Part shown: positions 8,275 through 16,056 of the stretch, in pieces
How the letters are laid out: the number at the start of each line of letters is the position of its first letter
How positions within the stretch are numbered: position 1 is the stretch's first letter
Assembly (NCBI RefSeq): GCF_008312885.1
Contig: NZ_VSSO01000004.1
Coordinates: 186,001 to 250,000, forward strand
DNA: 64,000 bases
Source of the DNA: Lolliginicoccus suaedae
Lineage (GTDB): Bacteria > Actinomycetota > Actinomycetes > Mycobacteriales > Mycobacteriaceae
Direction of reading: 5' to 3'
Position numbers and translations under genes: made by a program
The notes under the pieces: model-generated
Seen by the model: the letters and a program-made list of their open reading frames with translations, nothing else
The model's database searches: none
What the model was told of the DNA's origin: nothing

Positions 8275-9215
8275 GGTTCTCCTTGTCCCGAGCCGCTGCC
8301 CGGTCGCGTGGGTGCTGGTTTCTGGCGCAGGTAGTGCATGGATGCTGCCGCGATGACGGCGGCGCAGAGGTACAGCGCGGCCGAGGTGTTGGTGCCGCCT
8401 AGCCACACGTCCGACCATCCGTTCTGGATGTAGATGGAGGCGGCGGCAAGGACCGCGAGGGCAGCGGCCGCCGCGGCGATCATCGCGTTGCGGGTGATCG
8501 CGCCGCCGAGCAGGAGCAGCCCGATCACGAGGAGCACGAGGGCCCCGAGGATGTTGTAGTTGCCGAGGGTCACTTCCAGAGGCTGGTATCCGACCAGCCC
8601 GCCGCGCGAGGCGAGCAGGTCCTCGGTGAACGAGAGTGCCACGGCGAGGACACCGACGATGGCCAGCACGATGCCCCAGGTACGCATGAGCGAGGCGGCG
8701 CGCGGTGCAGCGTCTCCCGTTGCCGCGGCGTCGCGGACGGCATCGACCGCGAGGTACCGGGTGCTCCAGGCCAGGAGCAGTGCCAGGTGGATCGCGATCA
8801 TCATGAAGTACGCCCACGGCCACTCGTGGGGGGCGACGGCGACGGATAGCCCGATGGCCACTGATTGCCCGATGCCGAGCAGGGCCGCGAGCTTGACGAA
8901 CGTGCCGGTGAGCAGGAGCACCGCGAGGGTCGTCTCGCTGATCAGGGTGACCCAGCCAAAGATGCCGAAGTTCGGCAGCACCATGTTCTCCACGATCCAG
9001 CTGAACGGCGGGAAGACGGGATGCTCGACGCCAAGGCTGGTGAAGAAGTAGAGGCCACCGTTGTTGTTCTCGCCGAAGCTCGGCGGCTGCTTCCACACCA
9101 CGTTGTACAGCCAGAGCAGTCCGGCGACGATGCGCAGCATGGTCAGCGCTCCGTCACCCACCCTCTGGTCCGGCCGGACTGGCGAGAGCAGCCACCGAAT
9201 CACGTTGTTGGCCAT
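8271..9215 (-). CDS. DoxX/DoxD-like membrane protein
   Basis: This 314-residue integral membrane protein has about seven or eight hydrophobic segments. The N-terminal half (LTMLRIVAGLLWLYNVVWKQ, then ISETTLAVLLLTGTFVKLAA) resembles DoxX/TQO small-subunit proteins. A loop (TRYLAVDAVRDAAATGD) precedes a second membrane half, followed by a Pro/Gly-rich tail. DoxD-type proteins are quinone-linked thiosulfate oxidase subunits in archaea; most bacterial DoxX proteins are uncharacterised. It heads the three-gene minus-strand operon with the PhnD-fold and radical SAM genes (ATGA overlap) and is divergent from an MFS gene. It probably gives the system a membrane or redox component. Confidence 0.75.
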   Translation of the reverse strand: MANNVIRWLLSPVRPDQRVGDGALTMLRIVAGLLWLYNVVWKQPPSFGENNNGGLYFFTSLGVEHPVFPPFSWIVENMVLPNFGIFGWVTLISETTLAVLLLTGTFVKLAALLGIGQSVAIGLSVAVAPHEWPWAYFMMIAIHLALLLAWSTRYLAVDAVRDAAATGDAAPRAASLMRTWGIVLAIVGVLAVALSFTEDLLASRGGLVGYQPLEVTLGNYNILGALVLLVIGLLLLGGAITRNAMIAAAAAALAVLAAASIYIQNGWSDVWLGGTNTSAALYLCAAVIAAASMHYLRQKPAPTRPGSGSGQGEP

Positions 9216-9360
9216 GGCTCCAGTGTGGCGCTGGCGGGGCTCCCAGGAAGCGAGATTGTCTCTTTTGTCACTGTTTGGTCATCCCTTTTCCGCCCCCGGG
9301 GGCAGGGTTTCCAGGTGATAGTGAGGTTGCCCCCTCCTCGACGCACCCCTGGGAGATCGC
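9216..9360. promoter_or_regulatory. Divergent promoter region, DoxX operon / MFS transporter
   Basis: This 145-base spacer must carry promoters for both divergent units. It contains a perfect GCCCCCGGGGGC palindrome at 9292-9303 flanked by short pyrimidine runs, a possible regulator site. GGGAG just before 9361 is the ribosome-binding site of the MFS gene. I cannot assign -35/-10 boxes with confidence. Confidence 0.35.
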
Positions 9361-10734
9361 ATGGCACGAAGACTTGACGAATCACGGTGGCGACCGATGC
9401 ATACCCGGATCGCCACTGCCCTGGGCATCGGCTGGATGCTCGATGCCTTCGAGGTCCAGATCATCGGCTCGGTCATCCCTGGCATCCAGTCTGAGTTCGG
9501 CCTCGACGGCTTCCAGGCGGTGTTCATCAACATCGTGTGGTTCGTCGGCCTCGCGCTCGGCGCGGTGGGCTTCGGCTATCTCGCCGACCGCATGGGCCGC
9601 CGCAAGCTGTTCGTCGCCACGCTCATCATGTATTCGCTCGCTGCGGTCGCGACGGCCGCCGCACCGAACTACTGGGTGTTCATCTTCTTCCGCTTCATCA
9701 CCGCGCTCGGCGTGGGCGGCGAGTACGCGGCCGTGACATCGGCGATCGCCGAGTTCACCCCGGCCCGCAGCAGGGGCCGCAGCAATGGCCTGGTGATGAG
9801 CTTCTGGGCCATCGGTGGCATCCTCGCGAGCCTGGTCTCCATCGTGGTGATCTCCACCTTCGGACTGAGCTGGCGCTACGCGATGCTGTTCGGCGTCATC
9901 AGCGCCGCCTATGGGCTCATCGCGCGCAGGCTGATCCCGGAGTCGCCGCGCTGGCTGGCTTCGCAGGGCAAGCTCGAGGAGGCGGACCGCGTCGTCACCT
10001 CGATCACCGGGGTCTCGAGCCCGGACGGGTACCAGATGGACGGCCCGCCCCGGAGCACGCGTTCCGCCCTCGGCGAGCTGTGGGCCAACCACCGCCCGAA
10101 GCTGTACTTCGGCATGGCGCTCGATTTCTCCGAGGCGGCGGGCTACTACGGCTTGTTCACGGCGATGGCGATCTTCGTGTTCTCCTCGAAAACCGGTGCG
10201 GTGCCCATTGGCGATGACGTCCTGCCGTACTACTTCCTGATCGCCAATATCGGGGCATTATTCGGTGGGCTGCTCGTCTCGTGGTCGCTCGATGCTGTCG
10301 GACGGCGCCCCACCGTCACGTTTTCCTATGCCGCTGCGGCGGCAAGCATGCTGCTGTGCGCCGCGGCCGCCTCGACCGGGTCGCCGATGCTCGTGCTCAT
10401 CGCGTTCACCGTCGCGGCGTTCTTCGCTACCTGCGCCTGGGTGTCGGCGTACCCGACGTTCTCGGAGATCTTTCCCACGTCGCTGCGCGCCACCGGCATC
10501 GGGGCGTCGGTCGCGGTCGGCAGGATGGGCGCGGTCATCGGGCAGATCGTGCTCGCGGAGATCGCGATCCTGTTCAACGTCACCACAGTCTTCGTGGTGC
10601 TCGGCCTGTTCTGGCTCATCGGCTCGGTCGCCGGGATCGTGTGGTGGGTGCGCGGCGTGGAGGCACGCGGAGTCTCGGTGGAGGTCCTCGGCAGGGTCGC
10701 CGAGCCCATCGCGACCCGGACGGAGCGGAGATAG
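9361..10734 (+). CDS. MFS transporter (AAHS/sugar-porter-like)
   Basis: This is a 457-residue, 12-segment transporter. It has the signature GYLADRMGRRKLF after segment 2, RFITALGVGGEYAA in segment 4, ESPRWLASQGKLEEA before the central loop, and a GGLLVSWSLDAVGRRP repeat of the first signature in the second half. These are features of the metabolite:proton symporter and aromatic-acid groups. The ATG at 9361 has GGGAG six bases upstream. It is divergent from the DoxX/PhnD/radical SAM operon and may import or export a related compound, but the shared regulation is inferred only from the common spacer. Confidence 0.8.
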   Translation: MARRLDESRWRPMHTRIATALGIGWMLDAFEVQIIGSVIPGIQSEFGLDGFQAVFINIVWFVGLALGAVGFGYLADRMGRRKLFVATLIMYSLAAVATAAAPNYWVFIFFRFITALGVGGEYAAVTSAIAEFTPARSRGRSNGLVMSFWAIGGILASLVSIVVISTFGLSWRYAMLFGVISAAYGLIARRLIPESPRWLASQGKLEEADRVVTSITGVSSPDGYQMDGPPRSTRSALGELWANHRPKLYFGMALDFSEAAGYYGLFTAMAIFVFSSKTGAVPIGDDVLPYYFLIANIGALFGGLLVSWSLDAVGRRPTVTFSYAAAAASMLLCAAAASTGSPMLVLIAFTVAAFFATCAWVSAYPTFSEIFPTSLRATGIGASVAVGRMGAVIGQIVLAEIAILFNVTTVFVVLGLFWLIGSVAGIVWWVRGVEARGVSVEVLGRVAEPIATRTERR

Positions 10735-10805
10735 CCCGCCTTGTTGTTACTGTTCCGTGCTCCCGCGGCATGGACAAGCAGGTCCGCGCGGATCACTGTT
10801 AGGGA

Positions 10806-12185
10806 ATGAGCGGATCGGTGGACCGCGGCAAGGACCCGGCGCCGGCCTTGCGGCGAGTGCTCGGCACGAAGCTGCTGCTGCTGTTCATCGTCGGCGACAT
10901 CCTGGGCACCGGGGTGTACGCGCTCACCGGCGAGGTCGCCGCCGAGGTGGGCGGGGCGGCATGGCTGCCGTTCCTCGTCGCGTTCGGGGTAGCCACTATC
11001 ACGGCATTCTCCTACCTCGAACTGGTGACGAAGTACCCGCATGCCGGTGGGGCGGGCGTCTATGTGCACAAGGCGTTCGGGGTGCACTTCGTGACATTCG
11101 TGGTCGTGTTCGCGGTGATGGCCTCGGGGGTGACCTCCGCGGCGACAGCGGCTACCGCGTTCGCGGCGAACTTCTCGATCGCGCTGGGGCTCGAGGCAGA
11201 CCGCTCGGGCGTGATGCTGGTGGCCCTGCTGTTCCTGTGCCTGCTCGCCGCGATCAACCTGTGGGGCGTCGCGGAGTCGGTTCGCGCGAACGTCGTGCTG
11301 ACGATGGTGGAGCTCTCGGGCTTGCTGCTGGTGATCCTGGTGGGCATCTGGGCGATCGGCGCGGGCAACGCGGACTTCTCGCGGGTGGTGGTGTTCGAGT
11401 CGCCATCGGGCAAGAATGTGTTCCTCGCGGTGACGGCGGCGACATCGCTGGCGTTCTTCGCGATGGTGGGCTTCGAGGACTCGGTGAACATGGCCGAGGA
11501 GACCCGGGACCCCGTGCGGATCTTCCCGCGCGTGATGTTCACCGGGCTGGCCCTGACGGGAACGATCTACGTCCTGGTGTCGCTCTGCGTGGTGGCGCTG
11601 GTACCGGTCGGGGAACTCGCGAGCAATCCTGCGCCGCTGGTCACTGTGGTGGAGCGCGGCGCGCCTGGCGTTCCGATCGGTGAGCTGATGCCCATCATCT
11701 CGATGTTCGCGGTGGCGAACTCTGCCCTGATCAACATGATGATGGCGAGCCGCCTGCTGTACGGGATGGCGCGGCAGCAGGTGCTGCCGCGCCAGCTTGG
11801 TCTCGTGTGGGATTCGCGCCGCACCCCATGGTTGTCGATCCTGGTGACGACGGGAATCGCGATGGTCCTGCTCGTGCTGGTCACCTATGGGCCGGGCGAG
11901 GTGACGAAGAACCTGGGCGGCACGACGTCCCTGCTCCTGCTCGGGGTCTTCACCGTGGTGAACCTCGCGGTGATCGTGCTGCGTCGCGAGGATTCCACGG
12001 CGGCACATTTTCGCAGCCCCCGCTGGCTGCCGCATCTCGGCATGGCCACCTGCTTCTTCCTGGTGACCCCGCTCTCCGGGAGGCCCTCATCGCACTACGA
12101 GATAGCGGGATGGCTGCTGCTGCTCGGTGTGCTCGCGTGGGCCGGGGCGCGCGCGACCACGCCCCGGCAGCAGATTCGCGAGTGA
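10806..12185 (+). CDS. APC-family amino acid permease
   Basis: This 459-residue cytoplasmic-membrane transporter has about 12 membrane segments. The first segment carries FIVGDILGTGVYALTGEVA, the glycine-rich substrate-binding helix of the APC superfamily. FAMVGFEDSVNMAEET in segment 6 is the other half of that site. The C-terminal half is the usual leucine/valine-rich repeat. AGGGA directly abuts the ATG at 10806, so the start is slightly uncertain; GTG at 10818 is the alternative. It follows the MFS gene on the same strand with a 71-base gap. It resembles uncharacterised mycobacterial permeases of this length. The amino acid transported cannot be told. Confidence 0.8.
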   Translation: MSGSVDRGKDPAPALRRVLGTKLLLLFIVGDILGTGVYALTGEVAAEVGGAAWLPFLVAFGVATITAFSYLELVTKYPHAGGAGVYVHKAFGVHFVTFVVVFAVMASGVTSAATAATAFAANFSIALGLEADRSGVMLVALLFLCLLAAINLWGVAESVRANVVLTMVELSGLLLVILVGIWAIGAGNADFSRVVVFESPSGKNVFLAVTAATSLAFFAMVGFEDSVNMAEETRDPVRIFPRVMFTGLALTGTIYVLVSLCVVALVPVGELASNPAPLVTVVERGAPGVPIGELMPIISMFAVANSALINMMMASRLLYGMARQQVLPRQLGLVWDSRRTPWLSILVTTGIAMVLLVLVTYGPGEVTKNLGGTTSLLLLGVFTVVNLAVIVLRREDSTAAHFRSPRWLPHLGMATCFFLVTPLSGRPSSHYEIAGWLLLLGVLAWAGARATTPRQQIRE

Positions 12186-12189
12186 GCTC

Positions 12190-12732
12190 CTACAGCCCGG
12201 AAGCCTTGGGGATGTCGAGCTCGGTGCCAACGTAGTGGTTGAAGTAGTTCGTGTAGAGGTTGAGGATGACGTGGACGAATAGCTCGCCGAGCTCCTGATC
12301 GCTCCAGCCTGCTTCGCGGGCCGCCTCCCAGGTGGTCTCCTCGACGACGCCGATGTTCCCGGCGATCTCCCGCGCCACGGCGAGCAAGGCGTCGATCTTA
12401 GTGCTGCCGGTGGTTTCGCCGGCACGGATCGCGATGGTCTGGTCGGTGCTCCAGCCGGCCTGCGTGGCGCCTCCGGTGTGCGCGGACTGGCAGTAGGCGC
12501 AGTCATCGACGGCCCCGACCGCGAGGGCGATCGCTTCCTTCACGTCGGCGTCGAAGGTGCCGCTGCGGGTGATGTTCTGCTGGATCGAGTGGTAGACGTC
12601 GAGCACGATCGGCACGTGGGCCATCTCGCCATAGATGTTGAGTACCTTGCCGAACATCTCCGCGTAGTGCTGCAGCGTCTCCGTGGTCGCTGCGGGAGCA
12701 GTCTCGGTGGTGTGCACGGGCAGTCGGGGCAT
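12190..12732 (-). CDS. Carboxymuconolactone decarboxylase/AhpD-like protein
   Basis: This 180-residue protein of the CMD/AhpD superfamily carries the redox motif CAYCQSAH near the middle, with the two cysteines and downstream histidine of AhpD-type alkylhydroperoxidases. The helices around it (AIALAVGAVDDCAYCQ, and LFVHVILNLYTNYFNHY at the C-terminus) fit the all-helical fold. The ATG at 12732 has a strong AAGGAGG in front. It is convergent with the APC permease, four bases from its stop. The likely role is peroxide or electrophile detoxification, though many relatives have unknown substrates. A palindrome upstream (12802-12819) may control it. Confidence 0.8.
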   Translation of the reverse strand: MPRLPVHTTETAPAATTETLQHYAEMFGKVLNIYGEMAHVPIVLDVYHSIQQNITRSGTFDADVKEAIALAVGAVDDCAYCQSAHTGGATQAGWSTDQTIAIRAGETTGSTKIDALLAVAREIAGNIGVVEETTWEAAREAGWSDQELGELFVHVILNLYTNYFNHYVGTELDIPKASGL

Positions 12733-12801
12733 GGTGTGCCTCCTTCGTCTCGCGGGCAGTTCACCTAGCACAACGCGGGCGGGCGCCACGTCGTGCCTCG
12801 A

Positions 12802-12819
12802 CTGTCACCGTGGTGACAG
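12802..12819. promoter_or_regulatory. Palindromic operator candidate upstream of AhpD-like gene
   Basis: CTGTCACC-GT-GGTGACAG is an inverted repeat with perfect eight-base arms. It lies 70 bases upstream of the AhpD-like start and 32 bases upstream of the methyltransferase stop. Its size and symmetry suit a dimeric regulator; none is encoded next to it. Confidence 0.4.
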
Positions 12820-12850
12820 ACTCATGCCGGGCCCCTGCCTTCTCCGGGTC

Positions 12851-13981
12851 TCAGCGCTCCGGAAGGATGAGGCGGTAGAAGCGGAAGAAGTCATTGTCGA
12901 TGGGCAGGATCTCGAGCCCGTCGAACCCGGCGGACCGCGCGTATGCCTCGAGCGTCGAGGGGCGCATGACGGTTCCGGTGCCGACGGAGGGCTGGTGGGA
13001 CATGCCGTCGGGCAGGCAGCACAGGATGCTGAAGCCGTACATGAGCCGCTCGGTGTCGTCGCCGGGCGCGGTGAATGCCTCGGCGACCTTCTCGTCCATG
13101 ATCATGACGGTGCCGTCGGGGCGGGCCATGCGTCGCATGGTGGCGAGCACGGAGACCGGATCGGGCATGTCGTGGATGCATTCGAAGGCGCAGACGAGGT
13201 CGTATCGGCCCTCTTGCCCGGCGCCCGCGGCATCACCGGGATGGAATGCGAGGTTCGGTGGGCTCCCGTGCGCCTGTGCGTTGCGACGGGCCTGCTCGAT
13301 GGATGCGTCGTCGATGTCGTAGCCGTCGATGTGGCTCGCGGGGTAGCGGGTGGCCATGGCGATGCTCGACCATCCGATGCCGCAGCCCACGTCTGCCACG
13401 GTGCCGCCCGCGGTGAGCTTCTCGTGGATCTCGCCGAGCGAGGGCAGGTACTCATCGATGAGCGGCCCGAGGTAGAGCGGCTTGTTCGCGGCGCCCTGGC
13501 CTTCCCGGGCGTCGCCGCCTAGTTGCTTCCAGCTCACTCCCCCGCCGGTCCGGTAGGCGTGGACGAGGGCATCGAGATGGCTTGCGGTGGCCGCTGCGAG
13601 GGAGGCGAAGGGCGCCATGTAGGTGAGCTCGGTGTCGCGGGCGAGCACCGCTGCGGCACCATCGGGCAGCGTGTACTGGCGCTCGTCCGGTTCGGCGCGC
13701 GGGTCGTCGACGATGAGGTAGCCATTGACGGCTTGGTGCTCGAGCCATTCGCGCGCGTAGCGCGGGTGCGTTCCGGTGATGCGCGCGAGGCCGGGCGCGG
13801 CTAGCGGGCCCTCTTTGTCGAGGGCGCGGTAGTAGCCGAGCTTGTCGCCGAGGTAGATGGCCTGGGTCTCCAGGGACCCGAGCAGAGCGGCGAATACCTT
13901 CTCCGCGACAGCGTCCGCTGCGGTGCCCGGGGGCGCGGAGTCGCTCCTGGCACCGAGTGCGTCATCGGTTGGTGCGGCCAC
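12851..13981 (-). CDS. Class I SAM-dependent methyltransferase with N-terminal helical domain
   Basis: This 376-residue methyltransferase has an N-terminal winged-helix/dimerisation-like region (residues 15-110, including LARITGTHPRYAREWLEHQAVNGYL), typical of O-methyltransferase-like proteins. The catalytic Rossmann domain follows: GTVADVGCGIGWSS is motif I near residue 195, then IDGYDID and ECIHDMPDP. GTG at 13981 is my best start, because the open frame upstream runs through a short tandem repeat and is not protein-like; a later start is possible. It is divergent from the DUF4383/sigma operon. The substrate is unknown. Mycobacterial homologues are annotated only as transferases. Confidence 0.75.
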   Translation of the reverse strand: MAAPTDDALGARSDSAPPGTAADAVAEKVFAALLGSLETQAIYLGDKLGYYRALDKEGPLAAPGLARITGTHPRYAREWLEHQAVNGYLIVDDPRAEPDERQYTLPDGAAAVLARDTELTYMAPFASLAAATASHLDALVHAYRTGGGVSWKQLGGDAREGQGAANKPLYLGPLIDEYLPSLGEIHEKLTAGGTVADVGCGIGWSSIAMATRYPASHIDGYDIDDASIEQARRNAQAHGSPPNLAFHPGDAAGAGQEGRYDLVCAFECIHDMPDPVSVLATMRRMARPDGTVMIMDEKVAEAFTAPGDDTERLMYGFSILCCLPDGMSHQPSVGTGTVMRPSTLEAYARSAGFDGLEILPIDNDFFRFYRLILPER

Positions 13982-14011
13982 GTCTTGATCGTACTCCCGG
14001 CCACGGCCCTC

Positions 14012-14076
14012 GGGAATGGCCCCAAAGGAATGGCCCCAGGGGAATGGTCCGGGGGGAATAGCCCGGGGAATGTCCT
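14012..14076. repeat. Short tandem repeat, about five units with 14-base period
   Basis: GGAAT occurs at 14013, 14027, 14041, 14055 and 14067, each followed by a G/C-rich segment such as GGCCCC or GTCCGG. The spacing is 14, 14, 14 and 12 bases. It lies just upstream of the methyltransferase start and 16-80 bases before the SigK-type promoter of the divergent operon. Confidence 0.6.
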
Positions 14077-14091
14077 GGTAGTGGCCCGCTG

Positions 14092-14121
14092 ACCAATCTG
14101 TCGCCCGCTGCGCTGCGAATA
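14092..14121 (+). promoter_or_regulatory. SigK-type promoter of DUF4383-sigK-rskA operon
   Basis: ACCAATC at 14092-14098 and CGAATA at 14116-14121 are separated by exactly 17 bases. The same pair with the same spacing occurs before the fasciclin gene (17717-17746). It resembles the CCATCC/CCGAAT promoter known for mycobacterial SigK, with differences in the -35 box. It would give a leader of about 57 bases. Confidence 0.55.
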
Positions 14122-14183
14122 CCAGCCAGATCAGGTTCGAGCGTGTAGTCAGTGCGTCGTCACTGGGAGCGGGGAGGGAGTTG

Positions 14184-14627
14184 ATGATGCGAAGCGTGAA
14201 CCAGCCCGTGGGCATGGCCCTGGGCATTGTGCTCGTCGCTGTCGGCATCGTGGGCTTCACGGTGTCGGGGGGCCATGCTGTCGCCGGGCCGGATGGCGGT
14301 GAGCTGTTCGGCTGGCTGGGCGTGAATGTCCTGCACAACGTGGTTCATCTGCTGGTTGGCGCGGTGCTCATCGTGGGCGCGGCGGCGGGCGTGCAAGTGG
14401 CCCGGCGCACCAACACGATCATCGGTGTGGGGTTCGCCATCCTGGGGCTGGTCGGTCCGATCGTATCGGCGACGTCGTGGAACGTGCTGGCACTGAATGG
14501 TGCCGCGCATGTGGCCAACGTGCTGGTCGCGATGGTCCTGATCGGGGTGGGACTGCTGGCGGATAGCCCAGTCATCCGCACCCGGTCACCGGGGCGCCCG
14601 CTGGCGCGGAAGCATGGGATGGCATGA
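14184..14627 (+). CDS. DUF4383 membrane protein
   Basis: This 147-residue protein has four membrane segments and no charged catalytic residues; the pattern NVLHNVVHLLVGA followed by a second HVANVLVA repeat is characteristic of DUF4383. Two adjacent ATGs (14184, 14187) follow GGAGGGAG; the first is used. It precedes the sigma gene by 72 bases on the same strand, downstream of a SigK-type promoter, so it is probably the first gene of the sigma operon. The biochemical role of the family is unknown. A membrane-stress or redox connection is suggested only by the neighbours. Confidence 0.8.
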   Translation: MMRSVNQPVGMALGIVLVAVGIVGFTVSGGHAVAGPDGGELFGWLGVNVLHNVVHLLVGAVLIVGAAAGVQVARRTNTIIGVGFAILGLVGPIVSATSWNVLALNGAAHVANVLVAMVLIGVGLLADSPVIRTRSPGRPLARKHGMA

Positions 14628-14699
14628 GTTTGACGGTGCTCGGTACGGAACCCGTGGTGGATGGCGCATGCTGGTGCCACCATAGGAAGGATGGCATCC

Positions 14700-15296
14700 A
14701 TGCCAGAACATGACAGGATCCGATCCATCTCGCCGCAGCCGGATTCGCAGGTGGATACGCCCGAGGTGCTGCTCACGCGCTCGGCGCTCGGCGATGAGGA
14801 CGCTTTCGCACAGTTCTACGACGTCATCTCGCCGTCGGTGTTCGGCATGGTGTGCCGCGTGGTGCGGGATCGCGCGCAGTCCGAGGAAGTGACGCAGGAC
14901 GTCATGGTCGAGCTGTGGCGCACGGCGTCCCGGTTCGATGCGGCCAAGGGCTCGGCGACTGGCTGGGCCTTGACGCTGGCGCATCGCCGGGCGATCGATC
15001 GGGTGCGGTCGGCGCAGGCCTCGACGGATCGGGATCATCGCTCGGCGATGTTGTCGGAGCGGCGCGAGTACGACGAGGTGAGCGAGGCGGTCGAAGCGAG
15101 CCTGGAGCGCCACCAGGTGCAACGTTGCCTGGGCTCGTTGACCGAGTTGCAGCGCGAGTCCGTGATGCTGGCCTTCTACCAGGGGTACTCCTACCCCGAG
15201 GTCGCGTCGTTGCTAAAGGTGCCACTGGGCACCGTGAAGACCCGGATGCGGGATGGTCTCATCCGGCTACGGGATTGTTTGGGGGTTTCGAGATGA
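14700..15296 (+). CDS. sigK: ECF RNA polymerase sigma factor, SigK-like
   Basis: This 198-residue ECF sigma factor has region 2 at about residues 25-95 (FAQFYDVISPSVFGMV, SEEVTQDVMVELWRTASRFD, GSATGWALTLAHRRAIDRVR). Region 4 lies at about 135-195 (LTELQRESVMLAFYQGYSYPEVA, LKVPLGTVKTRMRDGLIRLR). The ATG at 14700 has AGGAAGG nine bases upstream; ATGs at 14661 and 14691 fit worse. Its stop overlaps the anti-sigma start as ATGA. The following anti-sigma, molybdopterin oxidoreductase and fasciclin genes match the SigK/RskA/MPT83 theme of mycobacteria. I therefore assign SigK by sequence style and context, without alignment. Confidence 0.85.
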   Translation: MPEHDRIRSISPQPDSQVDTPEVLLTRSALGDEDAFAQFYDVISPSVFGMVCRVVRDRAQSEEVTQDVMVELWRTASRFDAAKGSATGWALTLAHRRAIDRVRSAQASTDRDHRSAMLSERREYDEVSEAVEASLERHQVQRCLGSLTELQRESVMLAFYQGYSYPEVASLLKVPLGTVKTRMRDGLIRLRDCLGVSR

Positions 15297-16033
15297 GGAT
15301 CGATTTTCATTCTTTGACGGGGGCTTACGTTCTTGATGCCTTGCCCGCCTTCGAGCGGGAGCGTTTCGAGGTCCACCTGAAGAGGTGCCCGATGTGCGCC
15401 CATGAGGTCGCTGAGCTGCGCGAGGCCACGGCCCGCATCGCGGCTGCCTCGGCGATGGCTCCGCCACCGGAGCTCAAGGATCGCGTGATGGCGGAGGTCG
15501 CGCAGACGCGGCAGCGGCCGCCTGAGGTCAAGCCGGATCGCTCGCACCGGTCGTGGATCCCTGCGGCATCGGCTGTCCTTGCCGCTGCCAGCATGGTCGT
15601 GGCGATCGGCCTGGGCATCCAGCTCGGCCAGGTCAACCAGCAGTTGTCGGAGGAGACCCAGGCCCGGGAGTTCCTCGCGCAGCAGTACGAGCAGTTCGCT
15701 GGCCTGGTGACCGCTGATGATGCGCGTATTGCCGTCACCGAGATCGAGGGCGGGGGCACGGCCTCGGCAGTGTTCGCCAAGAGCCACGACTCGGCACTGT
15801 TCGTCACGCATGATCTTGCTCCGCTGCCGCCGGACCTTGCCTACCAGTTGTGGGTGATCCAGCCCGATGGCACGCATTCGCCGGGCGTGATGAACCCGGA
15901 GCCGGGCAGCGAGTCGGCGTCGATGCTCGCGCAGGGCATCGGTGACGAGGCGCAACTAGCGCTGACAGTCGAGCCCGCGGGCGGGTCTCCCCAGGGGACC
16001 ACGCCTCCGATCATGGTTCTTCCCCTTGAATGA
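15293..16033 (+). CDS. rskA: Membrane anti-sigma factor, RskA-like
   Basis: This is a 246-residue anti-sigma factor. The cytoplasmic N-terminus carries H28 and C32-PM-C35 (HLKRCPMC), the zinc-finger anti-sigma signature. One membrane segment lies at about 84-103 (IPAASAVLAAASMVVAIGLG). The extracytoplasmic RskA domain follows, with YQLWVIQPDG near residue 183 and PGSESASMLAQGI after it. It overlaps the sigma gene by four bases. In mycobacteria RskA holds SigK at the membrane and is degraded under a redox signal; the same role is expected here. The stop lies 23 bases before the molybdopterin oxidoreductase start. Confidence 0.88.
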   Translation: MRIDFHSLTGAYVLDALPAFERERFEVHLKRCPMCAHEVAELREATARIAAASAMAPPPELKDRVMAEVAQTRQRPPEVKPDRSHRSWIPAASAVLAAASMVVAIGLGIQLGQVNQQLSEETQAREFLAQQYEQFAGLVTADDARIAVTEIEGGGTASAVFAKSHDSALFVTHDLAPLPPDLAYQLWVIQPDGTHSPGVMNPEPGSESASMLAQGIGDEAQLALTVEPAGGSPQGTTPPIMVLPLE

Positions 16034-16056
16034 CCGAGCGAAAGTAGGTATCTCCC

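Noticed and set aside
14012-14076. The GGAAT array as a CRISPR-like repeat
   Set aside because: The units are only 14 bases with no unique spacers, and no cas genes are present.
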